DNA of 64,000 nt, taken from JADJLQ01 sp031417835 (GTDB taxonomy: Bacteria > Bacteroidota > Bacteroidia > Chitinophagales > Saprospiraceae). The notes under the pieces are model-generated. The model was not told the origin of the DNA, did not search any database, and worked only from the letters and a program-made list of their open reading frames with translations. The first letter of the stretch is position 1. Every line of letters begins with the position of its first letter. This document shows positions 16,610 through 25,796 of the stretch, one piece after another. The stretch covers positions 1 to 64,000 of the forward strand of contig JANOWJ010000125.1 of the NCBI GenBank assembly GCA_031417835.1, read 5' to 3'. The position numbers and the translations under genes are program-made.

Positions 16610-18112
16610 ATGTATTTCTTAGGATTAGACCTTGGTAGTTCTTTTATAAAAGCTTCGATCATAGATGGAGATACTCAAATTACAGTAGGATCTGCTACTG
16701 TGCCAGATCAGGAGATGGCTATGATCGCGCACCACCCCGGATGGGCAGAACAAAATCCTGATCAATGGTGGTCTGAGATTAAAAACCTGATCCTCAAGGT
16801 GGTGTACCAAACCAAAGTAGATGCCCAAGATATTTCCGCTATAGGCATTAGTTATCAGATGCATGGCTTGGTTTTGATAGATCGACATGGGCGTACGTTG
16901 AGACCATCGATCATCTGGTGTGATAGCCGAGCCGTAGACTTGGGTGAAGCTGCATCCCAAACTTTAGGTGAGCAATATGCATTGGAGCACTTACTCAACT
17001 CACCGGGCAATTTTACCGCTTCTAAGCTTAGATGGGTGATATTGAACGAGCCCCATATTGCGGGACAGATTCACGCTTTTATGTTACCCGGAGATTTTAT
17101 CAATTTTAAACTCACGGGAGATATCAATACCACGGTATCTGGGTTGAGCGAAGGCATCTTTTGGGATTTTAAAAATCATACATTGGCAAAGTCACTTTTT
17201 GACACCTATCAGATACCAATGGCTTGGGCTCCTGCCATTATACCTACTTTTTCACCGATCAGCAGGGTGAGGTCGGATGTAGCGGTGGAGCTAGGATTAA
17301 AAGCGGGCATTCCAGTAGCATATAGAGCCGGCGATCAGCCCAACAATGCATTTTCCTTGAATGTAATGTCAGCGGGTGAGATCGCCACCACCGCCGGCAC
17401 GAGTGGTGTAGTATACGGTGTGCAAGATCATTTGAATACCGACCCCTTATCGCGAGTCAATGCATTTGCCCATGTCAACCACGAACAAGCCAAGCCTAGT
17501 ATAGGCACTTTACTTTGTGTAAATGGTACCGGAATAGCCAATTCGTGGCTAAAAAAAATGTTTAGTACAGGTGGTGCGATGAGTTATGATCAGCTCAATC
17601 TATTAGCATCTCAAGCTCCGCTAGGTGCAGATGGTCTGCGTTTTATACCTTTCGGCAATGGCGCCGAGCGCATGCTGAGCAATAAAATGACCTTTGCACA
17701 ACTCTACAATCTAAACTTCAATACACATCAGCCTTTGCATGTGGTCCGTGCGATTCAAGAAGGCATTGTATTTGCCTTAAACTATGGTGTCGATATCTTG
17801 AAAGAAAATGGGTTAAAGCCCAAAACAATAAAAGCCGGCAAAGCCAATATGTTTCTTAGCCCCGTATTTCGTCAACTATTTAGCACCTTGATAGATGTAC
17901 CCTTAGAATTCTATGATACGGATGGAGCTACCGGTGCAGCGCGGGGTGCAGGTATAGGTATAGGTCATTATACTATGGCCAATGCATTTGAATCACTCCA
18001 TCAAATAGAAGTGATCGCTCCGGATCAAGATATTAAATCAAACGTGGAGGATATATATCATCAATGGAAAAATCAATTAGAGATCCTCATCAAAGTCCCA
18101 ACAGTAATATGA
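16610..18112 (+). CDS. xylB: Xylulokinase (FGGY family)
   Basis: 500 aa sugar kinase that phosphorylates D-xylulose with ATP. N-terminal phosphate loop LGLDLGSSFIKASI, substrate region YQMHGLVLID and IIWCDSRAV near residue 100, and the ATP-binding half with TTAGTSGVVYG near 260 and GATGAARGAGIG near 440. Its stop overlaps the ATG of the next gene (ATGA), and xylA follows, defining the xylose pathway. Confidence 0.93.
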   Translation: MYFLGLDLGSSFIKASIIDGDTQITVGSATVPDQEMAMIAHHPGWAEQNPDQWWSEIKNLILKVVYQTKVDAQDISAIGISYQMHGLVLIDRHGRTLRPSIIWCDSRAVDLGEAASQTLGEQYALEHLLNSPGNFTASKLRWVILNEPHIAGQIHAFMLPGDFINFKLTGDINTTVSGLSEGIFWDFKNHTLAKSLFDTYQIPMAWAPAIIPTFSPISRVRSDVAVELGLKAGIPVAYRAGDQPNNAFSLNVMSAGEIATTAGTSGVVYGVQDHLNTDPLSRVNAFAHVNHEQAKPSIGTLLCVNGTGIANSWLKKMFSTGGAMSYDQLNLLASQAPLGADGLRFIPFGNGAERMLSNKMTFAQLYNLNFNTHQPLHVVRAIQEGIVFALNYGVDILKENGLKPKTIKAGKANMFLSPVFRQLFSTLIDVPLEFYDTDGATGAARGAGIGIGHYTMANAFESLHQIEVIAPDQDIKSNVEDIYHQWKNQLEILIKVPTVI

Positions 18113-20292
18113 AATTCAGATCTATTCTTATTTTATTCTCCATAGGAGTCGTCATAACTGCTTGTAATAAAAATACGAGCGATGACCACTCTGATTATTC
18201 AATTCATACTGACACAGAATATGCATCAGCATGGCGTAATGATAAATTAGGCTTGATGGTCCACTTTGGACTGTATTCTATGTTAGGGGGTGTATACCAC
18301 GATCAGCCTATCAGCAAAGGATATAGTGAGCAGATCATGGCCCACGCTCCGATACCTGCAGCTGAATATAAATCGATGGCGGCCTCCTTTAATCCTACAG
18401 CTTGGAGTGCCGACTCTATAGCCCAGTTGGCAGTGCGCGGAGGGTTTAAGAGTGTAGTGATCACAGCTAAACACCACGATGGGTTTAATCTATATGATAG
18501 TCAGTTTTCTGATTTTACCATTACTAAAGCCACTCCTTTTAAAAGGGATATCATCAAAGAAATGTCTGAGGCATGCTCCAATGCCGGTTTGAGGTTTGGG
18601 GTTTATTATTCTCTGATCGATTGGAATACTCCTGAAGGCGCCACTACGATCTCTACTCATAATGCAGATACCATTGCTCCAACTCTACATACACTCAATC
18701 TTAATCAAATCCGGGAGTTATGCACCAATTATGGCAATCTGAGTGAGATTTGGTTTGATATGGGTTCACTCACGATCAGTCAAAGCAAAGAAATCAGAGC
18801 CCTAGTCAAAGATCTTCAACCCGATTGTATGATTTCCGGAAGATTGGGTAATGGTCAGGGTGATTTTGTCGTCCTGGGAGATAATCAACTCGTAGATTAT
18901 AAAATAGAAACTCCCTGGCAGGCAGTGGCCTCTATCCATAAAGAGACCTGGGGTTATAGATCCTGGCAGACTCCTCCTAATGTAGAGGTGGTCAGTCAAG
19001 AGATCCTCACCAATCTGACTAAAGCGGTTTTTCGAGGAGGTAATTATTTACTCAATATAGGACCTAAAGGTGATGGCTCCATAGTAGCTGCTGAAAAACA
19101 AATTATATCCAAAATCGGGGATTGGCTGACCCTACATGGGGAGGCTATATATCATACCCGTCCGTTTTATATTGGAGAAAAAAACTGGGGCGCATGCACT
19201 TATAATCCGCCCTATATCTATGCGCATGTACTCAAATCTCCCGATGAAGGCAAGCTGATTTTTTATGGTTTAAAAGGTGATTTCGTCACAGCCAGCACCC
19301 TATTACCTCCATACCACCCCATCACCGCGACTCGAGACGGATCTACTACTATTTTCGATTTGGGTATGGCCCCCTTATCTTTTTCGCCCTCGACAATTTT
19401 CAGGATCGAACAAAACCAACCTGATATTCCTACACCCGCCAAACTCAATTATGCCAACACGCAAAATAAATATGAATTGACCTATCACAATGCCAATTTA
19501 AGCTGGAGTGAAGATGGTGCCAATTATTATGCAACTACCCCTTCTGTGGTGGCAATGTCTTGGGATATGGCCGCACCCAAAGAAGTGCCTTATGAAGTAT
19601 TGGTCTATTATACACAGCAAGAAAAAAACAAAATCGTCAATCTGACCATCAATGGCCATACGGAAAAGCTGGACTTGAGCAAGTATAAGACTTTCCGTCA
19701 AACAGATGCATCGAATGCTGCCATACCCAGCAATGTATATACACAAGGCCCTTATTCTGGATTGAATATGGACAGTCACCCTGGGCCTTTGAGTTGGGCT
19801 TATGCAGGAGAGCCTTGGGGTCAAAATGGTGTGAATTGGAAAGAAGTATTAAATCTGGAACAAGGTAACTTTATAGACCTTAAGCCGGAGCCTATGCAAT
19901 CCTATTATTATCTGGTCAGTGTATTAGCCTATAAACCGTTGAATTGGATTGTAGCGTTAGGCTCTGATGATGCATTCCAGGCTTGGCTCAATGGCAAGTT
20001 GATCCATTCGTCAGGCTATCCTCAAGCCGAATCCAATGTAGTCTTTTTGGATATTCCATTTGAGGGCGAGACCAATGCTCTTATAATCAAACACCTCAAT
20101 GTCAAAGGTGATTTCAAGACATTTTATAGTTTTCTTGTAGATCAAATCCGATTTGAAAAAGAAGTCTCCTTTGATAAATTTATACCGCAAGCCATTAATC
20201 ACGTGAGTCTGACCCTGGCCAATCCTGATCATCCGACGGAAAGTCTGGGTACCCCAAATATTAAAATCGTCATCCAACAAAAGAAAAAATAA
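18109..20292 (+). CDS. GH29-like glycoside hydrolase lipoprotein inserted between xylB and xylA
   Basis: 727 aa. The ATG at 18109 overlaps the xylB stop as ATGA and begins a proper SPII signal with lipobox ITAC (C19); the frame is open upstream to 18064 but that would bury the signal. GH29 features: LGLMVHFGLYSM near residue 48, VITAKHHDGFNLY near 117 and the probable nucleophile in SEIWFDMGS. The C-terminal 230 residues look like a beta-rich carbohydrate-binding module with GSDDAFQAWLNG, a PA14-like turn. Lodged inside a xylose-utilisation operon, it may act on a xylose- or xyloglucan-linked fucoside; this is inference from position. Confidence 0.85.
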   Translation: MKFRSILILFSIGVVITACNKNTSDDHSDYSIHTDTEYASAWRNDKLGLMVHFGLYSMLGGVYHDQPISKGYSEQIMAHAPIPAAEYKSMAASFNPTAWSADSIAQLAVRGGFKSVVITAKHHDGFNLYDSQFSDFTITKATPFKRDIIKEMSEACSNAGLRFGVYYSLIDWNTPEGATTISTHNADTIAPTLHTLNLNQIRELCTNYGNLSEIWFDMGSLTISQSKEIRALVKDLQPDCMISGRLGNGQGDFVVLGDNQLVDYKIETPWQAVASIHKETWGYRSWQTPPNVEVVSQEILTNLTKAVFRGGNYLLNIGPKGDGSIVAAEKQIISKIGDWLTLHGEAIYHTRPFYIGEKNWGACTYNPPYIYAHVLKSPDEGKLIFYGLKGDFVTASTLLPPYHPITATRDGSTTIFDLGMAPLSFSPSTIFRIEQNQPDIPTPAKLNYANTQNKYELTYHNANLSWSEDGANYYATTPSVVAMSWDMAAPKEVPYEVLVYYTQQEKNKIVNLTINGHTEKLDLSKYKTFRQTDASNAAIPSNVYTQGPYSGLNMDSHPGPLSWAYAGEPWGQNGVNWKEVLNLEQGNFIDLKPEPMQSYYYLVSVLAYKPLNWIVALGSDDAFQAWLNGKLIHSSGYPQAESNVVFLDIPFEGETNALIIKHLNVKGDFKTFYSFLVDQIRFEKEVSFDKFIPQAINHVSLTLANPDHPTESLGTPNIKIVIQQKKK

Positions 20293-20297
20293 TCGAC

Positions 20298-21632
20298 ATG
20301 TCAAGAAAAGTCACATTAGGTAATCAAGAGTATTTTAAAGGCATTCCAAAAATTTCGTTTGAAGGCAAAGCTTCTAAAAACCCATTGGCATATAAATGGT
20401 ACGAAGCGGATCGCATCATTAGGGGAAAACGCATGGAAGACCATCTTAAATTTGCTGTGGCGTATTGGCATAGCTTCTGCAATGGCAATGCTGACCCATT
20501 CGGTTCCAATACCCGACCTATGCCCTGGAATCATGGAGCTGATGCTATCGAACGCGCTCAACATAAGATGGATGCTGCTTTTGAATTTATAACCAAACTC
20601 GATGCACCTTATTATTGTTTTCATGACTTCGACTTGATCGAAGAAGGAGGTACGCTGGCAGAGTCTGAGCGCAGACTACAATCAATAGTGGAATATGCCA
20701 AAACAAAACAAGACGCTTCTGGTGTAAAATTATTATGGGCCACAGCCAATTTATTTTCCAACCCACGGTATATGAATGGGGCCTCTACCAATCCCGATTT
20801 TCACGTATTGACTTATGCGGCTACCCAAGTCAAAAATGCTTTGGATGCGACCATAGCGTTAGGCGGCGAAAATTATGTCTTTTGGGGCGGCCGTGAGGGT
20901 TATCTCTCCCTATTGAATACTGATATGCATCGCGAAAAGGAACATCTTGGAAGGTTCCTGCAAATCAGTAGAGATTACGCCAGGAGCCAGGGATTTAAAG
21001 GAAATTTCTTTATCGAACCTAAACCCATGGAGCCTACCAAACATCAATACGACTTTGATTGTGAGACCGTGATCGGCTTTTTAAAAACGTATGGTTTGGA
21101 GAAAGATTTCAAAATCAATGTAGAGGTCAATCATGCCACCTTATCGGGTCATACGTTTGAGCACGAGCTGCAAGCGGCAGCAGATGCAGACATGCTAGGC
21201 AGTATCGATGCCAATCGGGGTGACATGCAAAACGGCTGGGATACAGACCAGTTCACCGTCTCCCAGTATGAGACCATCGAGGCCATGCTCGTGATTCTCA
21301 GAGCTGGGGGTTTACAAGGTGGAGGAGTCAATTTTGATGCTAAGATCCGCCGCAATAGCACTGATCTTGAGGATTTATTTATCGCCCACATCCACGGTAT
21401 GGATGTCTTCGCAAGAGCTTTGATCACGGCTGATCTTATCCTGACGGAATCCCCACTAGAATCCTGGCGAAAAATACGCTATGAATCCTTTGACTCAGGT
21501 CAAGGTAAGGCTTATGAGGAAGGTAATCTAACTTTAGTACAGTTGAGGGATCTCGCTTTACAGTTGGGTGAACCTCAACAGCGAAGTGGAAAACAAGAGC
21601 TATATGAACAATTAATCAATCTTTATATCTAA
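20298..21632 (+). CDS. xylA: Xylose isomerase, class II
   Basis: 444 aa, the usual length for class II enzymes. Signature residues are in YYCFHDFDL (catalytic His), NYVFWGGREGY, FFIEPKPMEPTKHQYD (metal Glu), NVEVNHATLSGH and GSIDANRGD. It interconverts D-xylose and D-xylulose in the cytoplasm, feeding xylB two genes upstream. Six bases separate it from the GH29 gene. Confidence 0.95.
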   Translation: MSRKVTLGNQEYFKGIPKISFEGKASKNPLAYKWYEADRIIRGKRMEDHLKFAVAYWHSFCNGNADPFGSNTRPMPWNHGADAIERAQHKMDAAFEFITKLDAPYYCFHDFDLIEEGGTLAESERRLQSIVEYAKTKQDASGVKLLWATANLFSNPRYMNGASTNPDFHVLTYAATQVKNALDATIALGGENYVFWGGREGYLSLLNTDMHREKEHLGRFLQISRDYARSQGFKGNFFIEPKPMEPTKHQYDFDCETVIGFLKTYGLEKDFKINVEVNHATLSGHTFEHELQAAADADMLGSIDANRGDMQNGWDTDQFTVSQYETIEAMLVILRAGGLQGGGVNFDAKIRRNSTDLEDLFIAHIHGMDVFARALITADLILTESPLESWRKIRYESFDSGQGKAYEEGNLTLVQLRDLALQLGEPQQRSGKQELYEQLINLYI

Positions 21633-21647
21633 TAATATTACAATATC

Positions 21648-22046
21648 ATGCAATTAACAGCCCGATTAGTACAAGTATTACCCGCCCAGACCGGCCAAGG
21701 TAAAAATGGCGAATGGCGTAAACAAGACATCATCTTAGAGACCGATGGTCAATATCCCAAAAAAGTATGTGTGACCGTTTGGGGCGATAAACTTAACCAT
21801 CTAGCTCTCAATGCCGGAGATGTACTCACCGTCGATTTTGATATTGAAAGTCGGGAGTATAATGGCAAATGGTATAATGATATCAAAGCCTGGAAGGTAG
21901 CCGCCGGAGCTGCCACAGGAGCACCACAGCCTTATAGCCCCAATCCACCGCAAGCTGGGAGTTATCCCCGATCGGGCGCTGCAGGTTCATTCCCTGATTC
22001 CCCGCCCAAAGGAATGGATTCGTTTGATGAGGACTTACCATTCTAA
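21648..22046 (+). CDS. DUF3127 OB-fold protein with an SSB-like acidic tip
   Basis: 132 aa. The first 85 residues match DUF3127, a Bacteroidota family with an OB-like pattern (LTARLVQVLP, RKQDIILETD, VCVTVWGDKL, VDFDIESREYNGKWYNDIKAWKV). A Pro/Gly-rich linker of about 40 residues follows, then the tail DEDLPF. Single-stranded DNA-binding proteins have the same layout, ending in an acidic DDxxPF peptide that recruits repair and replication enzymes. Its start is 15 nt behind xylA, but a functional tie to xylose use is unlikely. Confidence 0.8.
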   Translation: MQLTARLVQVLPAQTGQGKNGEWRKQDIILETDGQYPKKVCVTVWGDKLNHLALNAGDVLTVDFDIESREYNGKWYNDIKAWKVAAGAATGAPQPYSPNPPQAGSYPRSGAAGSFPDSPPKGMDSFDEDLPF

Positions 22047-22074
22047 AACCTTGATTTTAATCCAAAAACAAACC

Positions 22075-22103
22075 TTGTATTTTGGTAAAAAGTTCTATAT
22101 TTG
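22075..22103 (+). promoter_or_regulatory. Promoter of tRNA-Lys
   Basis: TTG at 22075-22077 and TATATTTG at 22096-22103, 18 nt apart; the mature tRNA begins 21 nt further on. Confidence 0.65.
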
Positions 22104-22124
22104 CGACTCTTTAAACGAAAAGTA

Positions 22125-22197
22125 GACTCCGTAGCTCAGTTGGTAGAGCAATACACTTTTAATGTATGGGCCCTGGGTTCAAGTCCCAGCGGAGTCA
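22125..22197 (+). tRNA. tRNA-Lys(UUU)
   Basis: 73 nt cloverleaf. Acceptor stem GACTCCG pairs with CGGAGTC, discriminator A. The D arm includes AGCTCAGTTGGTAGAGC. The anticodon stem ATACA/TGTAT encloses the loop CTTTTAA with anticodon TTT, and the T loop is GGTTCAAGTCC. CCA is not encoded. Confidence 0.96.
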
Positions 22198-22269
22198 CTT
22201 CTTTTTTTCGTTCTTCCCACTTAGAAAAATAATTGATTCAACGGAGATCATCCAATAATGATTCTTGTT

Positions 22270-22587
22270 TTACTCCCCGACCGGAGCTAAAGTCACCTCT
22301 AAGTCATTCATAGCCTCAATCAACCTGATCTGACACCCCAATCTACTATTCTGTTCGACAAAAAAAGCCTGGTCGAGCATGAGGATCTCATCCATACTCG
22401 GAGTTGATAATTCATGATCGCTGGTGACATAGACATGACAGCTTGCACACAGTGCCATACCACCGCAAGTGCCATCTACAGGAAGTTCATTGGCTTTGGC
22501 CAGTTCCATCATGTTTAGGCCCATGTCAGTCGGCACTTCGATGTGATGGACTACTCGCTCTCTATCCGTGATATGTACTGTGATCAT
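22270..22587 (-). CDS. 2Fe-2S ferredoxin (adrenodoxin type)
   Basis: 105 aa. Cluster ligands C41, C47, C50 (CGGMALCASC) and C85 (RLGCQIRL) follow the vertebrate-type/Isc ferredoxin spacing. The DHELSTPSMDE loop is the interaction acidic patch of the family. A small electron carrier for iron-sulfur cluster assembly or oxygenases; partner not encoded nearby. Convergent with the tRNA. Confidence 0.9.
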   Translation of the reverse strand: MITVHITDRERVVHHIEVPTDMGLNMMELAKANELPVDGTCGGMALCASCHVYVTSDHELSTPSMDEILMLDQAFFVEQNSRLGCQIRLIEAMNDLEVTLAPVGE

Positions 22588-22654
22588 GATATAAGTATAC
22601 AGTAAATGATATAATTTAGTTCACCCGATTCACACGAAGCTGATGTGGCCACCA

Positions 22655-22821
22655 TTCTTCAAAGAAGGGCTTGCAAGGCTTGTTTGTTTAGACAAAGAAT
22701 GGCTTGCCCAGCTTGTTTGTTTATTCAAAAAATGGCTTGCCCAGCTAACTTGTTTATTCAAAAAATGGCTTGCCTGGCTATCTTGTTTATTCAAAGAATG
22801 GATAGCCCGGGTAACCTTTAG
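22655..22821 (-). repeat. 33-nt tandem array made of copies of the 3' end of the adjacent dehydratase gene
   Basis: Five units with start points at 22655, 22688, 22721, 22754 and 22787, spaced 33 nt except the last gap of 35, lead into the true gene end at 22822. Read on the minus strand, each unit encodes a variant of PG(Y/K)PFFE followed by a stop (the outermost two have decayed to PFFV-stop and PFFEE). The native C-terminus is PGYPFFE-stop. The repeats are therefore serial duplications of the terminal coding segment including the stop codon. Confidence 0.8.
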
Positions 22822-24108
22822 TTATTCGAAAAAAGGATACCCTGGCGTGGCATATTTTCTCATACCTTCTTCATTGATTTCTACCCCGACACCGGGTTTA
22901 TTGGACAAGGTGATAAAACCCTGAGTCACTTGCTCCCCATCATATTTGACGATCTCTTTAAACATCGGATTGGTGTGAAAATAAACCTGCCACTCAAGGA
23001 TCATAAAATTAGGGACTGAAGCACAGACATGACAAGAAGCCATAGCTCCAAGGTAAGATGCCACCATATGAGGTGCAAAGGGCACATAATATAAATTGGC
23101 CAGGTTTGCGATACGTTGGCCTTCACCTAATCCACCACATTTCTGCAGATCAGGCATCACTATGTCCACGGCGTTTTTTTCAAGAAGTTCTCTGAACCCA
23201 TGAGCTAGATAATGATTCTCGCCGCCACATATTGGAGTACTGGTCGAGTCTGCAATTTTTTTATAAGCGTCGACATTTTCAGCAGGTACAGGTTCTTCCA
23301 ACCACATCAGATTGAGTGGTTCGAATAGTTTAGCAACTCTTTCTCCAGTGGTCACATCGTATTTGCCATGCATATCTACACAAATATCAATGTTGGGCCC
23401 TACAGCCTGTCGGGCAGCAGAGATTTGATCATACATTCGTTTTAATTCAGCTGGACTAGCCGTCCAATTATACCGATCATATTTATTAGGATCATTGGCC
23501 TGGTCCACATCAAATTTGATAGCATTAAAACCCATACTGACTGCCTGCCGGGCTGCCTGAGCAAATTCTTCCGGTTTAGGATTTTGACTTTGATATAATG
23601 CAGTATCCAGATAAACCCGGATTTTATCTCTGAATTTGCCGCCTAATAATTGATACACCGGAAGCCCTAAAATTTTACCCGCTAAATCCCAAAGCGCGGA
23701 TTCTATCGCAGATAGCACTGCTACAAACATACCGGATTGTGCCCCTTCAAAAAAACCTGACTTTCGGATATCTTCAAAGAGACGATGCACATTGAGCGGA
23801 CTTTTGCCTTTTAAGCGCTCCCCCATCATTTTGACCAAATGATAGGTACCTGGAGTAGCATCTACCCCCTCGCCACAGCCCCACACTTCCTGATTTGTAT
23901 AAATTTTGACAAACAAGCTATGGCCGTTGCGAATATAACCGCACTTGACCTCAGTGATCTTAATGTCACTAGGCATCGAAAACTGTTCATTGCGCCGGAT
24001 CGCTTCGGTAAAAGTATGACCAAAACCCAACGCCGGACTCGTAGCTAAGCCTACGCTGGCGACACCAGCTATACCCTTGGTTAAAAAATTTCTCCTGTTA
24101 TTTTTCAT
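22822..24108 (-). CDS. Enolase-superfamily sugar-acid dehydratase, Tat-exported (mandelate racemase family)
   Basis: 428 aa. Twin-arginine signal NRRNFLTKG at residues 4-12, followed by a hydrophobic stretch and an AxA-like cleavage region. Barrel residues: KFDVDQAN, metal ligands in DICVDMHGKYD (Asp and His as in mannonate/galactonate dehydratases), WLEEPVPAEN and CGGENHYLAHG, and the catalytic His in PFAPHMVAS. It probably dehydrates a hexonate such as galactonate or mannonate in the periplasm. The next gene (RraA-like) is on the same strand about 360 nt upstream. The 3' end has spawned a tandem repeat array. Confidence 0.85.
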   Translation of the reverse strand: MKNNRRNFLTKGIAGVASVGLATSPALGFGHTFTEAIRRNEQFSMPSDIKITEVKCGYIRNGHSLFVKIYTNQEVWGCGEGVDATPGTYHLVKMMGERLKGKSPLNVHRLFEDIRKSGFFEGAQSGMFVAVLSAIESALWDLAGKILGLPVYQLLGGKFRDKIRVYLDTALYQSQNPKPEEFAQAARQAVSMGFNAIKFDVDQANDPNKYDRYNWTASPAELKRMYDQISAARQAVGPNIDICVDMHGKYDVTTGERVAKLFEPLNLMWLEEPVPAENVDAYKKIADSTSTPICGGENHYLAHGFRELLEKNAVDIVMPDLQKCGGLGEGQRIANLANLYYVPFAPHMVASYLGAMASCHVCASVPNFMILEWQVYFHTNPMFKEIVKYDGEQVTQGFITLSNKPGVGVEINEEGMRKYATPGYPFFE

Positions 24109-24183
24109 ATGCTATATTGTTTATCGATCAAAAGCTCGCAGCGGAGTGAATATGCACGCAAATGAATGAAGGCGCGCAAAGAC

Positions 24184-24202
24184 CTGCCTGTCCGGTAGGC
24201 AG
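24184..24202. repeat. Small palindrome CTGCCT...AGGCAG within a Gly/Ala-like GCGCAAAG repeat tract
   Basis: A 6-bp stem with a 7-nt loop inside an intergenic tract where GCGCAAAG-like words recur (24170-24220). This is a palindrome type commonly scattered between genes in Bacteroidota genomes. Confidence 0.45.
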
Positions 24203-24281
24203 ACGCAAAGGCGCAAAGAAATTCTGAATTATCAATTTGGGTCCTGGTTCGTAGAATACCGTCATAACTTGTTGTGTGGAT

Positions 24282-24470
24282 CATGGTACATAGTATATTG
24301 TATATTGTATATTGTACATGGCACATAGTATATGGCACATGGTTCATGGTCCGTCGTCCGTGGTACATCAAAAATTCATCATTCATCTAATTGTCAATTG
24401 TCATTCGAAACATTCGATTCAATCGTAATTCGATTCATTCGTCATTCGATTCATTCGTCATTCATTTTTT
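24282..24470. repeat. Two simple-sequence tracts between the dehydratase and RraA genes
   Basis: 24282-24364 consists of words such as GTATATTGTATATTG and CATGGCACATAG repeated imperfectly. 24390-24467 consists of repeated CATTCGATTCATTCGT words. Open frames across them are artefacts of the repetition. Confidence 0.65.
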
Positions 24471-25421
24471 TCACCATGTTCTGTTTTTTAAGATCTCCTG
24501 GATTTGTTCTTTCGGCACGGGTAATTTATCGATGTGAGCTGTCAGCCACTGCGAAAAGTCTTTTTCGATCTCTGCAGACCATCGGGTATCGATTTGGCCC
24601 GGGGTATACTTCTGTTCTCGCAATCGCTGATGTCCAAACATATCTCTCAACCGAACAACTTCAGATGTCTTTACTACTTTCTCTGCAAGATGAGGTGGGA
24701 TAAAGATGACACCGCCGTCTCTACCTAATACAATATCACCAGGTAATACTGTAGCATGACCGATGCGGGTAGGTGTATTGATGCCCACTAGCGTGGTATT
24801 GAGCTCACCATCCGGATTATTGAGATGATGAGATGGATGGTAAGTCCTGAAGAATGAAGTAAATCGTCCGATTTCTTTCAGACCATTGATATCTCTGATA
24901 GCACCATTGTATACGATGCCATTGCCGGATTTCGTATAGATCGAATTGCCCAAATTATCACCTATGGTTGGGCCATCTTCATGCGCTCCAAATTGATCAA
25001 CGACATAGACATCCCCTTTGACTAACATGTCTATAGGCCATGAGTTTTGTGATTTGATCCTTCCCTCCTTATTATGTCCGCGATCATCGATCACCCGTTG
25101 GATATCAGGTCGGCCTGGCATAAATGTAGCCGTCACTGCCCGGCCTACGAGCACACTATCAGGATTGATCATTTGCCATTGATCGTCGTATTGATGCTTA
25201 AAGTTTTCGCCTTTGAGTGTAGCCCAAGCTTCTTCTAGGGTTACCAGTTTCATCCTTGTGATGATGGCATCCGGTACTTTGGGTCGGCCATCTTCAAAAC
25301 GTTCCCCTTTCCAGTGAGGCGTGAGAAAAAGCAATTCTTCTTTAGTGATTTGTTGCGCTCCTACGAGTTGAATAGAACACATGCAAATCAAAAAAAGATA
25401 CTGGAGTTGATTTAGTTTCAT
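24471..25421 (-). CDS. RraA-family protein with signal peptide
   Basis: 316 aa from the ATG at 25421, which opens a clear signal peptide (MKLNQLQYLFLICMC... ending near VGAQ). The frame runs on to 25490, but that start would hide the signal. The core residues 120-270 carry the RraA/HMG-aldolase fold pattern: GRAVTATFMPG, DQFGAHEDGPTIGDNLG (glycine-rich site), and GDIVLGRDGGVIFIP near the end. Family members are either RNase E regulators or oxoacid aldolases/decarboxylases; an exported member suggests an enzyme acting on sugar-acid products, in keeping with the dehydratase next door. Confidence 0.8.
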   Translation of the reverse strand: MKLNQLQYLFLICMCSIQLVGAQQITKEELLFLTPHWKGERFEDGRPKVPDAIITRMKLVTLEEAWATLKGENFKHQYDDQWQMINPDSVLVGRAVTATFMPGRPDIQRVIDDRGHNKEGRIKSQNSWPIDMLVKGDVYVVDQFGAHEDGPTIGDNLGNSIYTKSGNGIVYNGAIRDINGLKEIGRFTSFFRTYHPSHHLNNPDGELNTTLVGINTPTRIGHATVLPGDIVLGRDGGVIFIPPHLAEKVVKTSEVVRLRDMFGHQRLREQKYTPGQIDTRWSAEIEKDFSQWLTAHIDKLPVPKEQIQEILKNRTW

Positions 25422-25610
25422 ATGCAGTACATTTATCGAAATGACAAATGTACAACGCAGATGAGAATGTTCTTGCCAAAATTTGGCCAAGATTATGGCA
25501 GACTAATTTCCAATTATTTCAAACACCACAATAATCATTGATTCACTGATGACTGTCAACGACTAGGATATTCTTTAAAGAGCATATCCCCGAGAGGTAA
25601 TTATTGGAAA

Positions 25611-25796
25611 CTAGCTTCGTTTAATAATTTGATAAACTCTCTGAAATCTCGGCTGAGCATCTGCGTATTTAAATTTGAAATATTGTTGACGAATTGTTTC
25701 TATGGCCTCAAGCCGTTCTACCTCAGACTTAGATTGCCAAAAATCAAAATCAGTATTTTTAGATTTAAGTGTTAGTTTACGTACCACTTTTTCCAT
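25611..25796 (-). CDS. 61-aa basic orphan protein (possible antitoxin-like partner)
   Basis: Conserved-looking small protein, rich in Lys/Arg/Glu, with a DFDFWQSKSEVERLEAIE helix and a C-terminal PRFQRVYQIIKR. Proteins of this pattern occur across Bacteroidota, often beside a nucleotidyltransferase gene, and are suspected toxin-antitoxin partners. Here no such neighbour is seen: the genes on both sides are an exported RraA protein and atpG. The identification is from recalled pattern only. Confidence 0.6.
   Translation of the reverse strand: MEKVVRKLTLKSKNTDFDFWQSKSEVERLEAIETIRQQYFKFKYADAQPRFQRVYQIIKRS

Noticed and set aside
22655..22821. Possible CRISPR array
   Set aside because: Units are contiguous with no spacers and descend from the adjacent coding end.
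22643..22924. Plus-strand ORF with an 11-residue Trp/Cys-rich repeat
   Set aside because: The period of 33 nt is exactly 11 codons, so the frame stays open by chance; the repeat is explained by copies of the minus-strand gene end.
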